DNA of 64,000 nucleotides from contig NZ_MSLT01000018.1 of assembly GCF_002149925.1 (NCBI RefSeq), positions 1 to 64,000 on the forward strand, read 5' to 3'. This document shows, in pieces, positions 52,462 through 62,245 of this stretch. The translations under genes were made by a program, and so were the position numbers. Position 1 is the first letter of the stretch, and every line of letters begins with the position of its first letter. The stretch comes from Thioflexithrix psekupsensis (GTDB lineage Bacteria > Pseudomonadota > Gammaproteobacteria > Beggiatoales > Beggiatoaceae). The notes beneath the pieces were generated by a model. The model ran no database searches. It was not told the origin of the DNA and saw nothing but the letters and a program-made list of their open reading frames with translations.

Positions 52462-53079
52462 ATGACACAGACATCACGTCCCGTTCGCTGTCTTTTTTAC
52501 TCGCATGTTTGGGTGGTACACATGTTGAAGCAAGCGGGTTTAGGCGCGTTTGATCAGCAGCAGGTGTTGATAGAATTGGCGGAAAATTCTCATTTGGCCG
52601 CTGTGTTCGGTGAACAAGGTAAACCTCGATTTGGTATTGCGGGTTTATTGCGTTTATCTGGACGTTTGGATTCGCTGGTGCAGACATTTAAGAATGTGCC
52701 GTCGCCTTTGGTGTTGGCTCCGCGTCCTGCAATGCCCGCGGCAATGCTAAATTCAGCCGTGGGATTGTTGGCCAGTACGCCAGCTCCTTACGAAACGGCA
52801 ACCTTATTAATTCATGTAGAAGACGCGCCTTTATTTGCAGGCTGTTATGCGCAGGTGAATGAATTTAGCGTGTTGTGGGATGTCTTAGACCCGCCTTCGC
52901 CCGCACTGGTGGCGATGGCGCAAACCTTAGCCGACCAACAAGTGATCACTCAACACACTTGGCGCGGTTTTCACTTATACCGACATCCTAATCGTAATTC
53001 GCCAGATGCGGTGGATCGAATGCAGCAATTCAAAACCATTTTACAAGACTACCCCCTCTTAACAGGACAAGCCGCCTAA
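52462..53079 (+). CDS. Hypothetical protein, unknown family
   Basis: The 205-residue protein is soluble, with no signal peptide or membrane segment and hydrophobic mixed alpha-beta sequence (CLFYSHVWVVHMLKQAGLGAF, AVFGEQGKPRFGIAGLLRLSGRLDSLV, LLIHVEDAPLFAGCYAQVNEFSVLWDVLDPPSPALVAMA). I cannot assign it. The next gene follows after 10 bases on the same strand and encodes a phosphatase-like protein, so the two probably work together. Confidence 0.65.
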   Translation: MTQTSRPVRCLFYSHVWVVHMLKQAGLGAFDQQQVLIELAENSHLAAVFGEQGKPRFGIAGLLRLSGRLDSLVQTFKNVPSPLVLAPRPAMPAAMLNSAVGLLASTPAPYETATLLIHVEDAPLFAGCYAQVNEFSVLWDVLDPPSPALVAMAQTLADQQVITQHTWRGFHLYRHPNRNSPDAVDRMQQFKTILQDYPLLTGQAA

Positions 53080-53089
53080 AAAAACCATC

Positions 53090-53644
53090 ATGGTATGCGC
53101 ATCATCTGGCGTGTCGCCAGCGTTATTAATGGCTTGTCGCGGGATGTTGCGCATTGGTACGGCGACGGTGTCGGCATCGTTTTTTTATGAGTTAAAATGT
53201 CTAGGTTATCAACATATTATTGATGTGTCGGGTTTAGGAACTTGGGCATTTTGGCCGCGGGATTTGACGCGATTATTTGAAGTATCCCGTTTTTCGTTCA
53301 GTGATGTTTTTTCCGTTCCTGCCAGACATTCTCTGTTACCGTCTAAAATTTCCCCTATTCTTTATCAAAAACATGTGCTTATCGCAGAACAGCAGGCTTT
53401 TGCCGCAGCAGTCGCACACGCACGTATTTGTCTAATACAGCAACGCGAAGGGGTTTATTTATGCTGTCAACAAGGCTACGGACGATCCCCCGCAGTCGCA
53501 CTGGCCACGCTCATGTCTGCTTTCGATTTACCCACAGAAACCGCATTGACTTTGGTTAAAACGCTGCACCCGCACGCCCGTTTGACCGAAATGAGTATCG
53601 CTGCCAGTTTATGGTATAGAACTCATTTGATAGCGCAAAATTAA
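53090..53644 (+). CDS. Dual-specificity/tyrosine phosphatase-like protein
   Basis: The 184-residue protein has the Cx5R phosphatase signature in VYLCCQQGYGRSPAVALATLM (nucleophile Cys and Arg six apart, followed by SP). HCxxGxxRS is normal; here Cys replaces the usual His before the nucleophile. The substrate is unknown; it could be a protein or a small phosphorylated compound. It pairs with the preceding unknown gene. Confidence 0.65.
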   Translation: MVCASSGVSPALLMACRGMLRIGTATVSASFFYELKCLGYQHIIDVSGLGTWAFWPRDLTRLFEVSRFSFSDVFSVPARHSLLPSKISPILYQKHVLIAEQQAFAAAVAHARICLIQQREGVYLCCQQGYGRSPAVALATLMSAFDLPTETALTLVKTLHPHARLTEMSIAASLWYRTHLIAQN

Positions 53645-53761
53645 AGCATTACAACTCACCCAAGCCGGTGGCTTGTGCTTTCATTTAATGCTGCTACAAT
53701 GACCGCTGATGTTGAAAATGTTGAATGTGTGTTAAATTTATCGTGTGATTCAGGAGCTTAA

Positions 53762-54112
53762 ATGCAGAGTGAACAATTATTGAAAATGGTGATTAACGCC
53801 TTAGAAGATCGCAAAGCGCAAGAAATTAAGGTGTTAAACGTGCAGAAAATCAGTAATATTACTGATTATATGGTGATCGCCAGCGGGCAGTCGAATCGTC
53901 AAGTTGAAGCGATTGCCAGTAATGTGGTGGAAGAGTCGAAAAAGCACGGATTACGGCCATTGGGACAGGAAGGGTTTGAAACGGGAGAATGGGTGTTAGT
54001 GGATTTGGGCGATGTGATTGTGCATGTGATGCAGCCGGATATTCGGGATTTTTATCAGTTAGAAAAACTGTGGGGGGAAATGGGTAAAATGCCCGCCGCC
54101 AATACGCATTAA
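53762..54112 (+). CDS. rsfS: Ribosomal silencing factor RsfS
   Basis: RsfS binds uL14 on the 50S subunit and prevents subunit joining when nutrients are scarce. The 116 residues include the diagnostic ISNITDYMVIASGQSNRQVEAIAS and EGFETGEWVLVDLGDVIVHVMQPDIRDFYQLEKLW. CAGGAG lies just upstream of the ATG. Its common neighbours nadD and rlmH are not here. Confidence 0.96.
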   Translation: MQSEQLLKMVINALEDRKAQEIKVLNVQKISNITDYMVIASGQSNRQVEAIASNVVEESKKHGLRPLGQEGFETGEWVLVDLGDVIVHVMQPDIRDFYQLEKLWGEMGKMPAANTH

Positions 54113-54131
54113 TTTACAGAGGGTCAACAAT

Positions 54132-54902
54132 GTGGATAGGTATCAACAATATGCGCAAATAGCTGGCTTAATCACTGGTGTATTGTGTCCTTTATGGTTA
54201 TTCGCGGCACCGCACTGTGATTACCGCGTGGTGGCGAGCTATCCACATGATACGCAGGCCTTTACGCAAGGTTTAATTGTCGAAAATCATGTTTTTTACG
54301 AAAGCACGGGATTGTGGGGACAATCTAACTTACGTCAAGTCGATTTGACCACAGGTCAAGTGATGCAACAAGTGGCGTTAGATAAACAATTTTTCGGTGA
54401 GGGATTAACCCGTTGGGATAATCAGTTAATTCAATTAACGTGGAAAGCAGGTAAGGCATTTGTTTATGATATGACTCGTTTTGAGCGAATAAAAACGTTT
54501 CATTATGCCGGTGAAGGTTGGGGATTAACGCATGATAATGTCCATTTAATTATGAGCGATGGCACGAATCAATTGCGCTTTTTAAATCCCGACGATTTTA
54601 GCGTGCAAAAAACATTAGCTGTGTTTGATCAAGAAAAACCAATCATTCATTTAAATGAACTGGAATATGTGAAGCAAGAAATTTTTGCCAATATTTGGCA
54701 CACTGATTTAATTGCCATGATTAATCCTGAAACGGGACAAGTCAACCGTTGGTTAGATTTAACCGCCTTACGTCCTGAAACAACACTGCGCCATTCTCAA
54801 GCGGTATTGAATGGGATTGCCTATGATGTCCAGCAAGATCGTTTATTTGTGACGGGAAAATGGTGGCCGACCGTGTTTGAAATTAAAATGGATCCCTGCT
54901 GA
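54132..54902 (+). CDS. Glutaminyl-peptide cyclotransferase (plant/bacterial type)
   Basis: The 256-residue protein has a signal-like N-terminus (IAGLITGVLCPLWLFAAP) and a five-bladed propeller of the Glu_cyclase_2 family: YPHDTQAFTQGLIVENHVFYESTGLWGQSNLR, GEGLTRW, NELEYV and ANIWHTDLIAMINPETGQV. It converts N-terminal glutamine of exported peptides to pyroglutamate. The start is a GTG at 54132; the overlapping ATG at 54130 is in another frame. Confidence 0.88.
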   Translation: MDRYQQYAQIAGLITGVLCPLWLFAAPHCDYRVVASYPHDTQAFTQGLIVENHVFYESTGLWGQSNLRQVDLTTGQVMQQVALDKQFFGEGLTRWDNQLIQLTWKAGKAFVYDMTRFERIKTFHYAGEGWGLTHDNVHLIMSDGTNQLRFLNPDDFSVQKTLAVFDQEKPIIHLNELEYVKQEIFANIWHTDLIAMINPETGQVNRWLDLTALRPETTLRHSQAVLNGIAYDVQQDRLFVTGKWWPTVFEIKMDPC

Positions 54903-54903
54903 T

Positions 54904-54932
54904 CGTAGAGACGTATTATTTACGTCTCTACG
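54904..54932. terminator. 12-bp palindrome between converging genes
   Basis: CGTAGAGACGTA (54904-54915) pairs with TACGTCTCTACG (54921-54932) around TTATT. It starts two bases after the cyclotransferase stop and faces the end of the RND gene. Its sequence is of a common intergenic-repeat type and it may also terminate transcription. Confidence 0.65.
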
Positions 54933-54967
54933 TATTACCGTCAAATTTTCCCTACTTCCCTACTTCC

Positions 54968-57900
54968 CTATTTCTCTGACTTATCCGATTTATCGGCATC
55001 CTCGTTGTCTGTCAAATCCGTTTTTAACTGAATACCACGCCGTCCGCCTTGTTTGCGGGGATTTGTGCTTTTTTTGCCGCTGCGTGCCACTGCATCTTGT
55101 GCGGTGGGGGCAGAGGATGGCGCGGGCGTTGTTTCAGATTCTACGGGATCAACGCGAGAAAGGGACACTTCTGCGATTTCAGCCGTTGCCTCTGGCGTGG
55201 GCGTTTTTTCTAACTCAGGCGCGGGAGAAGCAGACGGCGTTTCATCTCGAATGATGGGAGTTGCCGTTGATTCCACGCTGATTCCCTCTGGCAGCGTTAC
55301 GGGAATAATGACGGTTTCTGGGCTGACTTTATCCGCCGGCAACACCACTTGCACCACGGATTGACCGCTCATTGCATGCGCCGGAACCACCGAAACGGAA
55401 GAAACCACCGGCGGCACAGCAGGCGAAGGCGCAGTTGTCACCGGTGCCGCTGGAGGAGGCGTAGGAGTCACTGGAGTTGGCGGTTGTTGTACTGTGCGGG
55501 GAGGTGGGGGAGGTTCTGGTTTTTGCGTCAACCGAGTCCACAACCCCACAATCATCATCCACAACATGATAAACACAGCCCGCACCATGTAAAAACCTAA
55601 GGTGGCAAACAACACCACTTTTTCGCCCACTTGCGCAAAAAAGCCGGGATTATCACTGTCAGTGGTTTTACTCTGACCGCCCGAACCGCCGTCGTGTGGT
55701 GTGTTATTGCCGCCGCAGTTGCTCTCGTCGCCGCCCAAACCACTGCTACACAAAGCCTCTGGCCCCACACTAATACAACCCAGCGGAATCACCACCAAAG
55801 TTAATAAGGTCGAAACCAACACGCCGAATAACAAGGAAATCGCCATCCCCTGAAAAATCGGATCAAACAAAATCACAAATGACCCCGCCACCAAAGCAAA
55901 AGCAGTAATCATAATCGGACGTGTTCTTGTTTTACAAGCCAAAATCACCGCATCTTCAATCGGCGTGCCTTTCTTCACTTCGTGAATCGAATAATCGACC
56001 AACAAAATCGAATTACGCACGATAATCCCCGCTAAAGCAATCCAACCAATCATCGATGTGGCCGTAAATTCGGCATTGAGCAACCAATGGCCGGGAATAA
56101 TACCCAATAAAGTCAACGGAATAGGTGCCATAATCACCGCAGGCACGAGGAAATTACCAAATAACCACACCACCAGAATATAAATCAACACCATCGCCAC
56201 ACCAAAGGCTAAACCCATATCACGGAAGGTTTCATAGGTAATTGTCCATTCGCCTGTCCACTCAAAACCAGAGCGACCATCTGCTGGCGGCGGCCCAAGA
56301 TAATACCCCCCCGTCGCACCCAAATCCACGCCATCTGGCGTAACATAGCCTTGTAACAACCGCTCCACCTCAAACATACCATAAATAGGCGCGCCCAAAC
56401 GGTAACGATTGTCTCCCAAATACGTTCCCACCGAATCACCCACCACATATTCTACTGGGCGTAAATCTTTCTGATAAATAATTGGGTCTTGGGGAACTTT
56501 GACAAAACGCCCCAATTCAGCCAAAGAAATACTGCTACCTTGCTGACTGGGCATCGGCAGATCATACAAACGAGTGAGTTGAGAGCGCACCGACAAAGGC
56601 ACTTGAATCACAATATACGTCGGTTCTAACACCGTTCCCCGCTTAATATCGCCTAACTTAAACCCACCCAATGCCATCGCTAAATTTTGATTAATGGTAT
56701 CCACAGAAATACCGCGTCTGACTGCTTTTTCCGTATCCACCACAAAATGCCACGTGTCATAAGGTTGATCCATATAATTATCGACATCGCTAACAATTTC
56801 TGATTGTTCAAACACATGGGTTAAATGCTGTGCGACAGTACGACGAGTTTGATTATCTGGCCCGTAAACTTCAGCCACAACCGCTTGTAAAACTGGCGGC
56901 CCCGGCGGCATTTCTACTACGGTAAAACGCGCTCCAGTACCACGAGTTAATTCCGCTAACATACGGCGGGTTTCAGTGGCAATTTGATGACTGCTTCGCT
57001 TGCGATCTTTTTTATCCATCAATTGAATATGAATATCGGCTTGCCAAGAACTATCACGCAGATAATAGTGGCGTACCATACCATTAAAATCAAACGGTTG
57101 CGATGTACCAATATACGTGACCAAAGACACCACTTCAGGAATACTGCGGATTTTTTCCACCATTTGATAAGTCAAATTAGCCGTTGCCGGTAAAGACGTG
57201 CCTTCGGGCATATTGAGGAAAACAGAATACTCAGGCTTATTATCCAACGGTAACATTTTCACTTGCACGGCTGTGGTGTAAAACATTGCACAAGCCGCAA
57301 AAAATAACAACACCAGCCCCAGTAAAAATCCCCAACCAATCAAACGATTACTAAACAACGGGGGCAAAAGCCAACGATAAAAACGCTCTAATTTTTCATT
57401 GGTGTTGTGTTCGCGTTGTTCGGCCGCATGGAGTCCGGCGATAGAAGGACGAATACGCATTGCCAACCAAGGCGTAAACATAAACGCCGCCAATAAAGAA
57501 AAAATCATCGCCACCGATCCTAATGCCGGAATCGGTGCCATATAAGGACCCATCATGCCCGAAACAAATCCCATCGGTAACAACGCCGCCACCACAGTAA
57601 ACGTAGCTAAAATCGTAGGATTACCCACTTCTCGCACGGCATCCACTGCGGTGTCAGTGTCAATTTTGCCGTTGAGCAGCCAGCGACGATAAATATTTTC
57701 CACCACCACAATCGCATCATCCACCAAAATCCCAATAGAGAAAATTAAGGCAAACAAACTCACCCGATCAATGGTAAAACCCAACACCCAAGCAGAAAAT
57801 ACGGTGATCAAAATCACCACAGGAATCACTAACGTCACCACAATGGCAGGTCGTATTCCCAAAGTCAGCAAAACCAAAACCGTCACCGCTCCCGTGGCAA

Positions 57901-59029
57901 TGAATAATTTCTTAATTAAATCATTCACTTTATCGTTAGCTGTTTTCCCGTAATTGCGGGTGACTTCCACATGAACATTGTCAGGAATCAAGCGTTGTTG
58001 CAACATTTCCACTTGCTTTAACACTTGATCGGCCACGCTTACGCCGTTTGTTCCCACTTTTTTCGCCACGGCAATGGTGACAGCAGCCGCACCATTGACC
58101 ACAGACGTTGTCCCAGCCACTTGCGGATAAGATGAACCAGAGAAAAAATTAACCAATTGACGCGCTTCTTCGGGGCCTTGGGTCACTGTGGCCACATCGC
58201 GCACATAAACCGGCGCATTAGCATGAGTTCCCACCACCAATTGCGCCACATCGTCGGCACTTTGTAAAAATGACCCCGTATAAACCGTAAAATAACGGTT
58301 ATCCATCTCCAAATAACCCGCATTCAACTGACTGTTAGCCGTCTGAATGGTTTGTGCCACTTGCGCTAAACTGATATTAAAACCGGATAAACGCTCTGGC
58401 ATCACCTCGATTTTAACTTGTTCAGCGCGTCCGCCGACAATATAACTGGCACCGGTGTCCGCAATTTCTTTCAAACTCTGCATGACATCCAACGCAATCG
58501 TGCGCAAAACGCCATCATCCACATCTTCTGACCATAGGGTCAACGCCACGACAGCGACATCATCAATCCCTTTGGGTTTCACCAAAGGCGGCATCACACC
58601 CGGAGGGACTTTATCCAGATTGGACTGTAATTTGTCATGGACTTTGAAAACAGAATTTTCCATCTGTTCGCCCACATCAAACTGCACAGTCACCATACCT
58701 TGTCCACGCATCGCCGCGGAATAGACGTGTTTCACGCCGGGAATTTCGGCCATAATGCGTTGTAATGGGTCTAAAGCCAGACTGGAAACCTGTTGCGACG
58801 AGGCACCAGGATATTGAATAAATAAATCCACCATCGGCACAGAAATTTGTGGGTCTTCCTGTCTGGGAGTAAAAATCAAGCCCATGATGCCCATAAACAG
58901 CATGGCGACAAAGAACAAGGGAGATAACGGAGAGTGAATATAATCTCGCGCCATGCGTCCGGCAATGCCTAAATGACTTGCCTCGGCAGTGCGCTCCTGC
59001 TCTGGGGGTTGTGAGTGTTTCTCGGTCAT
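54968..59029 (-). CDS. RND efflux permease with C-terminal extension
   Basis: The 1353-residue inner-membrane pump is of the AcrB/HAE1-like RND superfamily. It has twelve membrane helices in the usual 1+6+5 pattern, including GILVDDAIVVVENI with the proton-relay aspartates in helix 4, and two large periplasmic loops. The canonical protein should end near residue 1060. Instead a Gly/Ser/Asn linker, an extra hydrophobic helix (VLFATLGFYMVRAVFIMLWMMIVGLW), a Pro/Thr/Ala-rich stretch and a basic-acidic tail follow, about 270 residues in all. The substrate is unknown. The adaptor gene lies 99 bases upstream; no TolC-like gene is close. Confidence 0.9.
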   Translation of the reverse strand: MTEKHSQPPEQERTAEASHLGIAGRMARDYIHSPLSPLFFVAMLFMGIMGLIFTPRQEDPQISVPMVDLFIQYPGASSQQVSSLALDPLQRIMAEIPGVKHVYSAAMRGQGMVTVQFDVGEQMENSVFKVHDKLQSNLDKVPPGVMPPLVKPKGIDDVAVVALTLWSEDVDDGVLRTIALDVMQSLKEIADTGASYIVGGRAEQVKIEVMPERLSGFNISLAQVAQTIQTANSQLNAGYLEMDNRYFTVYTGSFLQSADDVAQLVVGTHANAPVYVRDVATVTQGPEEARQLVNFFSGSSYPQVAGTTSVVNGAAAVTIAVAKKVGTNGVSVADQVLKQVEMLQQRLIPDNVHVEVTRNYGKTANDKVNDLIKKLFIATGAVTVLVLLTLGIRPAIVVTLVIPVVILITVFSAWVLGFTIDRVSLFALIFSIGILVDDAIVVVENIYRRWLLNGKIDTDTAVDAVREVGNPTILATFTVVAALLPMGFVSGMMGPYMAPIPALGSVAMIFSLLAAFMFTPWLAMRIRPSIAGLHAAEQREHNTNEKLERFYRWLLPPLFSNRLIGWGFLLGLVLLFFAACAMFYTTAVQVKMLPLDNKPEYSVFLNMPEGTSLPATANLTYQMVEKIRSIPEVVSLVTYIGTSQPFDFNGMVRHYYLRDSSWQADIHIQLMDKKDRKRSSHQIATETRRMLAELTRGTGARFTVVEMPPGPPVLQAVVAEVYGPDNQTRRTVAQHLTHVFEQSEIVSDVDNYMDQPYDTWHFVVDTEKAVRRGISVDTINQNLAMALGGFKLGDIKRGTVLEPTYIVIQVPLSVRSQLTRLYDLPMPSQQGSSISLAELGRFVKVPQDPIIYQKDLRPVEYVVGDSVGTYLGDNRYRLGAPIYGMFEVERLLQGYVTPDGVDLGATGGYYLGPPPADGRSGFEWTGEWTITYETFRDMGLAFGVAMVLIYILVVWLFGNFLVPAVIMAPIPLTLLGIIPGHWLLNAEFTATSMIGWIALAGIIVRNSILLVDYSIHEVKKGTPIEDAVILACKTRTRPIMITAFALVAGSFVILFDPIFQGMAISLLFGVLVSTLLTLVVIPLGCISVGPEALCSSGLGGDESNCGGNNTPHDGGSGGQSKTTDSDNPGFFAQVGEKVVLFATLGFYMVRAVFIMLWMMIVGLWTRLTQKPEPPPPPRTVQQPPTPVTPTPPPAAPVTTAPSPAVPPVVSSVSVVPAHAMSGQSVVQVVLPADKVSPETVIIPVTLPEGISVESTATPIIRDETPSASPAPELEKTPTPEATAEIAEVSLSRVDPVESETTPAPSSAPTAQDAVARSGKKSTNPRKQGGRRGIQLKTDLTDNEDADKSDKSEK

Positions 59030-59128
59030 GATTGCACGGTTATCATTTTGTTTATCAAGGTTAATCGGCCGTCAAACCGTCGTCTAATCGATAACCAGAC
59101 AACGGATAACCCATTCAAGGACGACGGG

Positions 59129-60271
59129 TTAAGGTTTAGGTGTGCTACTCCAACTGGAAGAACCGCCCGGTGCGGGACTGAGTTCGATCACATCACCATG
59201 TTTCAAGCCGCTTAATACGCTTACGTGATGAGTATCCATGTCGCGCCCAATACGAACCAGACGCAAACTACGTTGCTCACCTTGCCGCACATAAACCCCC
59301 GGCAAACTCCCCCGCCACACCAACGCCGAACGAGGAATCACCGGCAACACTTGAGCAGTGACATTGGTATCTTGTACATCCACTTGGGCATATTGTCCGG
59401 GACCTGTGCGCGTACCAATGGGCAGATCGAATTTCACTGTTACAGTATGACGGATAGGATCAGCCACCGGAAAAATATGCGCCACCCGCACTTGCACCGG
59501 CGTATTTAACACGTCCAATTTGGCTGGCACCGTCATGCCCACGTTCAAACCCGGCACCAAACGCGCTGGCACTTCTATTTGAATTTGTAAATATTCGGTG
59601 TCTGCAAACTGTACCAATGGCGTTCCGGGTTGTACGGTGTCGCCGACTTCAACCATTTTTTGGGTAATAATCCCATCAAACGGAGCTTTACCGACGGCAT
59701 CGCGTAATTTGGCATCAATTTGCTCGATTTGCGATTGAGCGCGTAATTTGGCATTGCGGGCTTGTTCGATTTGGGTGCCGAAATTGTGCAACTCGGTATA
59801 ACGATCCAAACCAGAATGGCTCTGACCTAAAAAATCACTGGCCGGCCGAGAAAAAAACTGATCAAATAAATTCGGTAACGCCATCCCACCCGGAACGTTC
59901 ATTTGATTGGGAGAATTAGGAGAATATAGCTCGCGGGAATACTGCATACTGGCATTTCGCAACACCGCATCAGCACTCATCATTTCAGCAAAGGCTGCCC
60001 GACGTTGGGCCAACAGTTCAGCACCATTTAAGGCCACCAAAGCAGTCCCTTGTTTAAATCGATCCCCTTCTTCACCGGCGATCAACTCGACCCGTCCCGG
60101 CAATTGGGCAGAAAGCGTGACTTCTTTGTAAGGTACCACCGTTCCGCCCAGCGTAACGGCCGTTGGAATAGCGTATTCTTGCACCACATAAGTCTGAGAA
60201 TGAGGTGCTTGTGCGACTACCGAAGTCGTGAGTAGTCCTAGACAAAAGACACCAATAAATTGTCTAAACAT
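59129..60271 (-). CDS. RND periplasmic adaptor (membrane fusion protein)
   Basis: The 380-residue HlyD/AcrA-like adaptor has a signal peptide (FIGVFCLGLLTTSVVAQA), a lipoyl-type hairpin domain (VTLSAQLPGRVELIAGEEGDRFKQGTALVAL and VGKAPFDGIITQKMVEVGDTVQPGTPLVQF), a helical hairpin and a beta-barrel domain. It connects the RND pump to an outer-membrane channel. The start MFRQFIG at 60271 gives the better signal peptide than the TTG or ATG a few codons upstream. Confidence 0.9.
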   Translation of the reverse strand: MFRQFIGVFCLGLLTTSVVAQAPHSQTYVVQEYAIPTAVTLGGTVVPYKEVTLSAQLPGRVELIAGEEGDRFKQGTALVALNGAELLAQRRAAFAEMMSADAVLRNASMQYSRELYSPNSPNQMNVPGGMALPNLFDQFFSRPASDFLGQSHSGLDRYTELHNFGTQIEQARNAKLRAQSQIEQIDAKLRDAVGKAPFDGIITQKMVEVGDTVQPGTPLVQFADTEYLQIQIEVPARLVPGLNVGMTVPAKLDVLNTPVQVRVAHIFPVADPIRHTVTVKFDLPIGTRTGPGQYAQVDVQDTNVTAQVLPVIPRSALVWRGSLPGVYVRQGEQRSLRLVRIGRDMDTHHVSVLSGLKHGDVIELSPAPGGSSSWSSTPKP

Positions 60272-60369
60272 GATAGAAACCACTTGAATTGCATCAGGAA
60301 ACGGGCATTGTGCGTCGTGAAAAATTGACCCAACCGATTGGGGAAAATCAGTCGGGCCAGAAATTTAAG

Positions 60370-60771
60370 TTAGGCTTTAACTCGTCCCATTACCGAAAAA
60401 CTCTTGATAAAGGGCGGTGCCATACGGGGGTCTTTGATCATGGCACTGTAGTTACCCACTTTAAATTTGAGTTTACCGCTCACTGTCGCCATGCCGAGTC
60501 CTGCCATGCCGATGCCTTCGTTAAACCATTTTTGCCAGTTGTCGGGTTTGGCGCGCATGTCCCAATTCAACGGCTGACCATTGAAAGGCTCGGCACGAAC
60601 CGCTTTACCATTCTCAATCACTAAAACACCACTGGGATTTTCCTGATCCGGAAAACCATAACCAATGGTTGATGTAAAGTCGATTTTGGCCAATGCGTCT
60701 GACAGTTCAGGTTCATTGTTCCATTCTGTCATAAACGCCAGCATCCATTCGGGTGAAAACATATCAGCCAT
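60370..60771 (-). CDS. SCP-2-like sterol/lipid-binding domain protein
   Basis: The 133-residue protein is a single SCP-2-type alpha-beta domain (PSGVLVIENGKAVRAEPF, WDMRAKPDNWQKWF, GMATVSGKLKFKVGNYSAMIKDPRM). Such proteins bind hydrophobic ligands, often lipids or acyl chains. The ATG at 60771 is preceded by GAGGAGG nine bases away, which decides against the upstream ATG at 60813. The ligand cannot be told from the sequence. Confidence 0.75.
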   Translation of the reverse strand: MADMFSPEWMLAFMTEWNNEPELSDALAKIDFTSTIGYGFPDQENPSGVLVIENGKAVRAEPFNGQPLNWDMRAKPDNWQKWFNEGIGMAGLGMATVSGKLKFKVGNYSAMIKDPRMAPPFIKSFSVMGRVKA

Positions 60772-61110
60772 AAGTAAAGCCTCCTCGTGATTTGGGATTG
60801 TTTTATAAGACAAATTGAAAAACTCTTCACGCTAACCAGAGTGAAATCAAGTTAGCCGCTTATCGAGTTGATTTAGGGTGAAATGAAATGTTGCACCCTC
60901 CATTATTTTGGGGTTTATTTGGGGTTTTGCCCAGTGTGGCGTGTTTGTTTTGTGAACAAGGCGCGGGGAAGACACTATACGTTGTACATTACAGTTCACA
61001 ATTCCCCAACTCCGCCGCTGGTGATTATAACACCGGATAGGCGATAAGACAGACAACACCTTGTCTTGCCAAATCATATTACTGGAATTATAACTTGGAT
61101 TAAAAAATTC
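60772..61110. other. Intergenic region left of the IS element
   Basis: This AT-rich region with several short inverted sequences carries the SCP-2 gene promoter and the insertion point of the IS630 element at TA 61111. I see no gene. Confidence 0.4.
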
Positions 61111-62245
61111 TATACCAATTTTTTCAGAGTCGTATAATAATACTTTTCAAATAGGAGAGAATAATGAACAAAAGATATGAAGATTTAGAAGAGTTAATGT
61201 CAACAGGTGAGGCGAGAGAAGTGAAGCGAGCGATGGCAGTAAGAATGTCTTTGCTTGGTTTTGTGCGTGCGGAAGCGGCTTTAGCGTGTTGTGTCAGTGT
61301 GCAATTTGTGGATAAATGGAAAGCCATTTATTTAGCGTCAGGGGTGGAAGGATTAAAGTTAGCGTATAAAGGCTCGCCAGGGTATTTAAAGCCGCGTGAA
61401 CGAGAAGATGTGATTAATTGGATACAAGAAAAGAAGACAATAACAATAGAGGAACTAAAGAGATACTTAAAAGAGGAGTATGATGTTTTCTATTCTTCAA
61501 ATACTTCTTATACTAAATTATTAGAAGAAGCGAATTTAAGTTATAAGAAGACACACAAAGAGAATTCGGCAAAAGATGAGGTAAAAGTAGAAGCTAAAAA
61601 AAAAGAGATTAAGGATTTAATAGATAAGGAGCGTGAACAGATAGAAAGTGGAGAGGTAATGTACTGGATGCAAGACGAAAGCCATCAGTTGTGGGGAGAT
61701 ATTTGTGGTTATGTTTGGTCGAAAAAAGGAGAAAGAACGTCAATAAAGATGAGTAATTATCGCACTTCTCAAACGTGGTATGGAGCGGTGAATATTTATA
61801 CGGGAGAATTTATTTTAGATAGGGCAAAGAAAGCTGATACAAAATATACGATAGACTTTATTAACTGGCTCATTTACAGATATAAAGAAGCCCGTCATGT
61901 GATTATTTGGGATGGTGCAAGTTATCATCGTTCTGAAGGTTTAAGAACTTATTTAGAGAAATTAAATGGGGGACTTCCAGAATCAGAATGGAAAGTTCGT
62001 TTATTAAGATTTGCGCCCAATGCCCCAGAGCAAAATCCAGTCGAGGATATTTGGCTTCAAGGTAAGAATTGGGTCAGAAAGAATTTTCATCGTCTATCAA
62101 GCTTTAAAGAAGTCACTAGTATGTTTGAGACCTTTTTGTCAGGTAAAGTGTTTAAGTTTAATAAAATTAAACAGTATCTTATACCTAATATCTAGCTAGA
62201 TATTAGAACTTAATTTGTTTTTATATCTCACATAATTTTGGTATA
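61111..62245 (+). mobile_element. IS630-family insertion sequence
   Basis: The left end TATACCAA (61111) and right end TTGGTATA (to 62245) are inverted copies, with partly matching inner bases for about 25 positions. TA at both outer edges fits the TA target duplication of the IS630/Tc1 group. A single complete transposase gene fills the element, so it is probably active or recently active. Confidence 0.85.
61164..62195 (+). CDS. IS630-family transposase
   Basis: The 343-residue DDE transposase carries an N-terminal helix-turn-helix (LLGFVRAEAALACCVSVQFVDKWKAIYLASG, residues 30-60) and catalytic residues D171 (WMQDESHQLWG), D250 (HVIIWDGASYHRS) and E294 (NAPEQNPVEDIW). The AP.QNP.E.IW signature identifies the IS630/Tc1-mariner group. 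There is no frameshift, unlike in many IS630 members that need one. AGGAGAG precedes the ATG. Confidence 0.93.
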   Translation: MNKRYEDLEELMSTGEAREVKRAMAVRMSLLGFVRAEAALACCVSVQFVDKWKAIYLASGVEGLKLAYKGSPGYLKPREREDVINWIQEKKTITIEELKRYLKEEYDVFYSSNTSYTKLLEEANLSYKKTHKENSAKDEVKVEAKKKEIKDLIDKEREQIESGEVMYWMQDESHQLWGDICGYVWSKKGERTSIKMSNYRTSQTWYGAVNIYTGEFILDRAKKADTKYTIDFINWLIYRYKEARHVIIWDGASYHRSEGLRTYLEKLNGGLPESEWKVRLLRFAPNAPEQNPVEDIWLQGKNWVRKNFHRLSSFKEVTSMFETFLSGKVFKFNKIKQYLIPNI

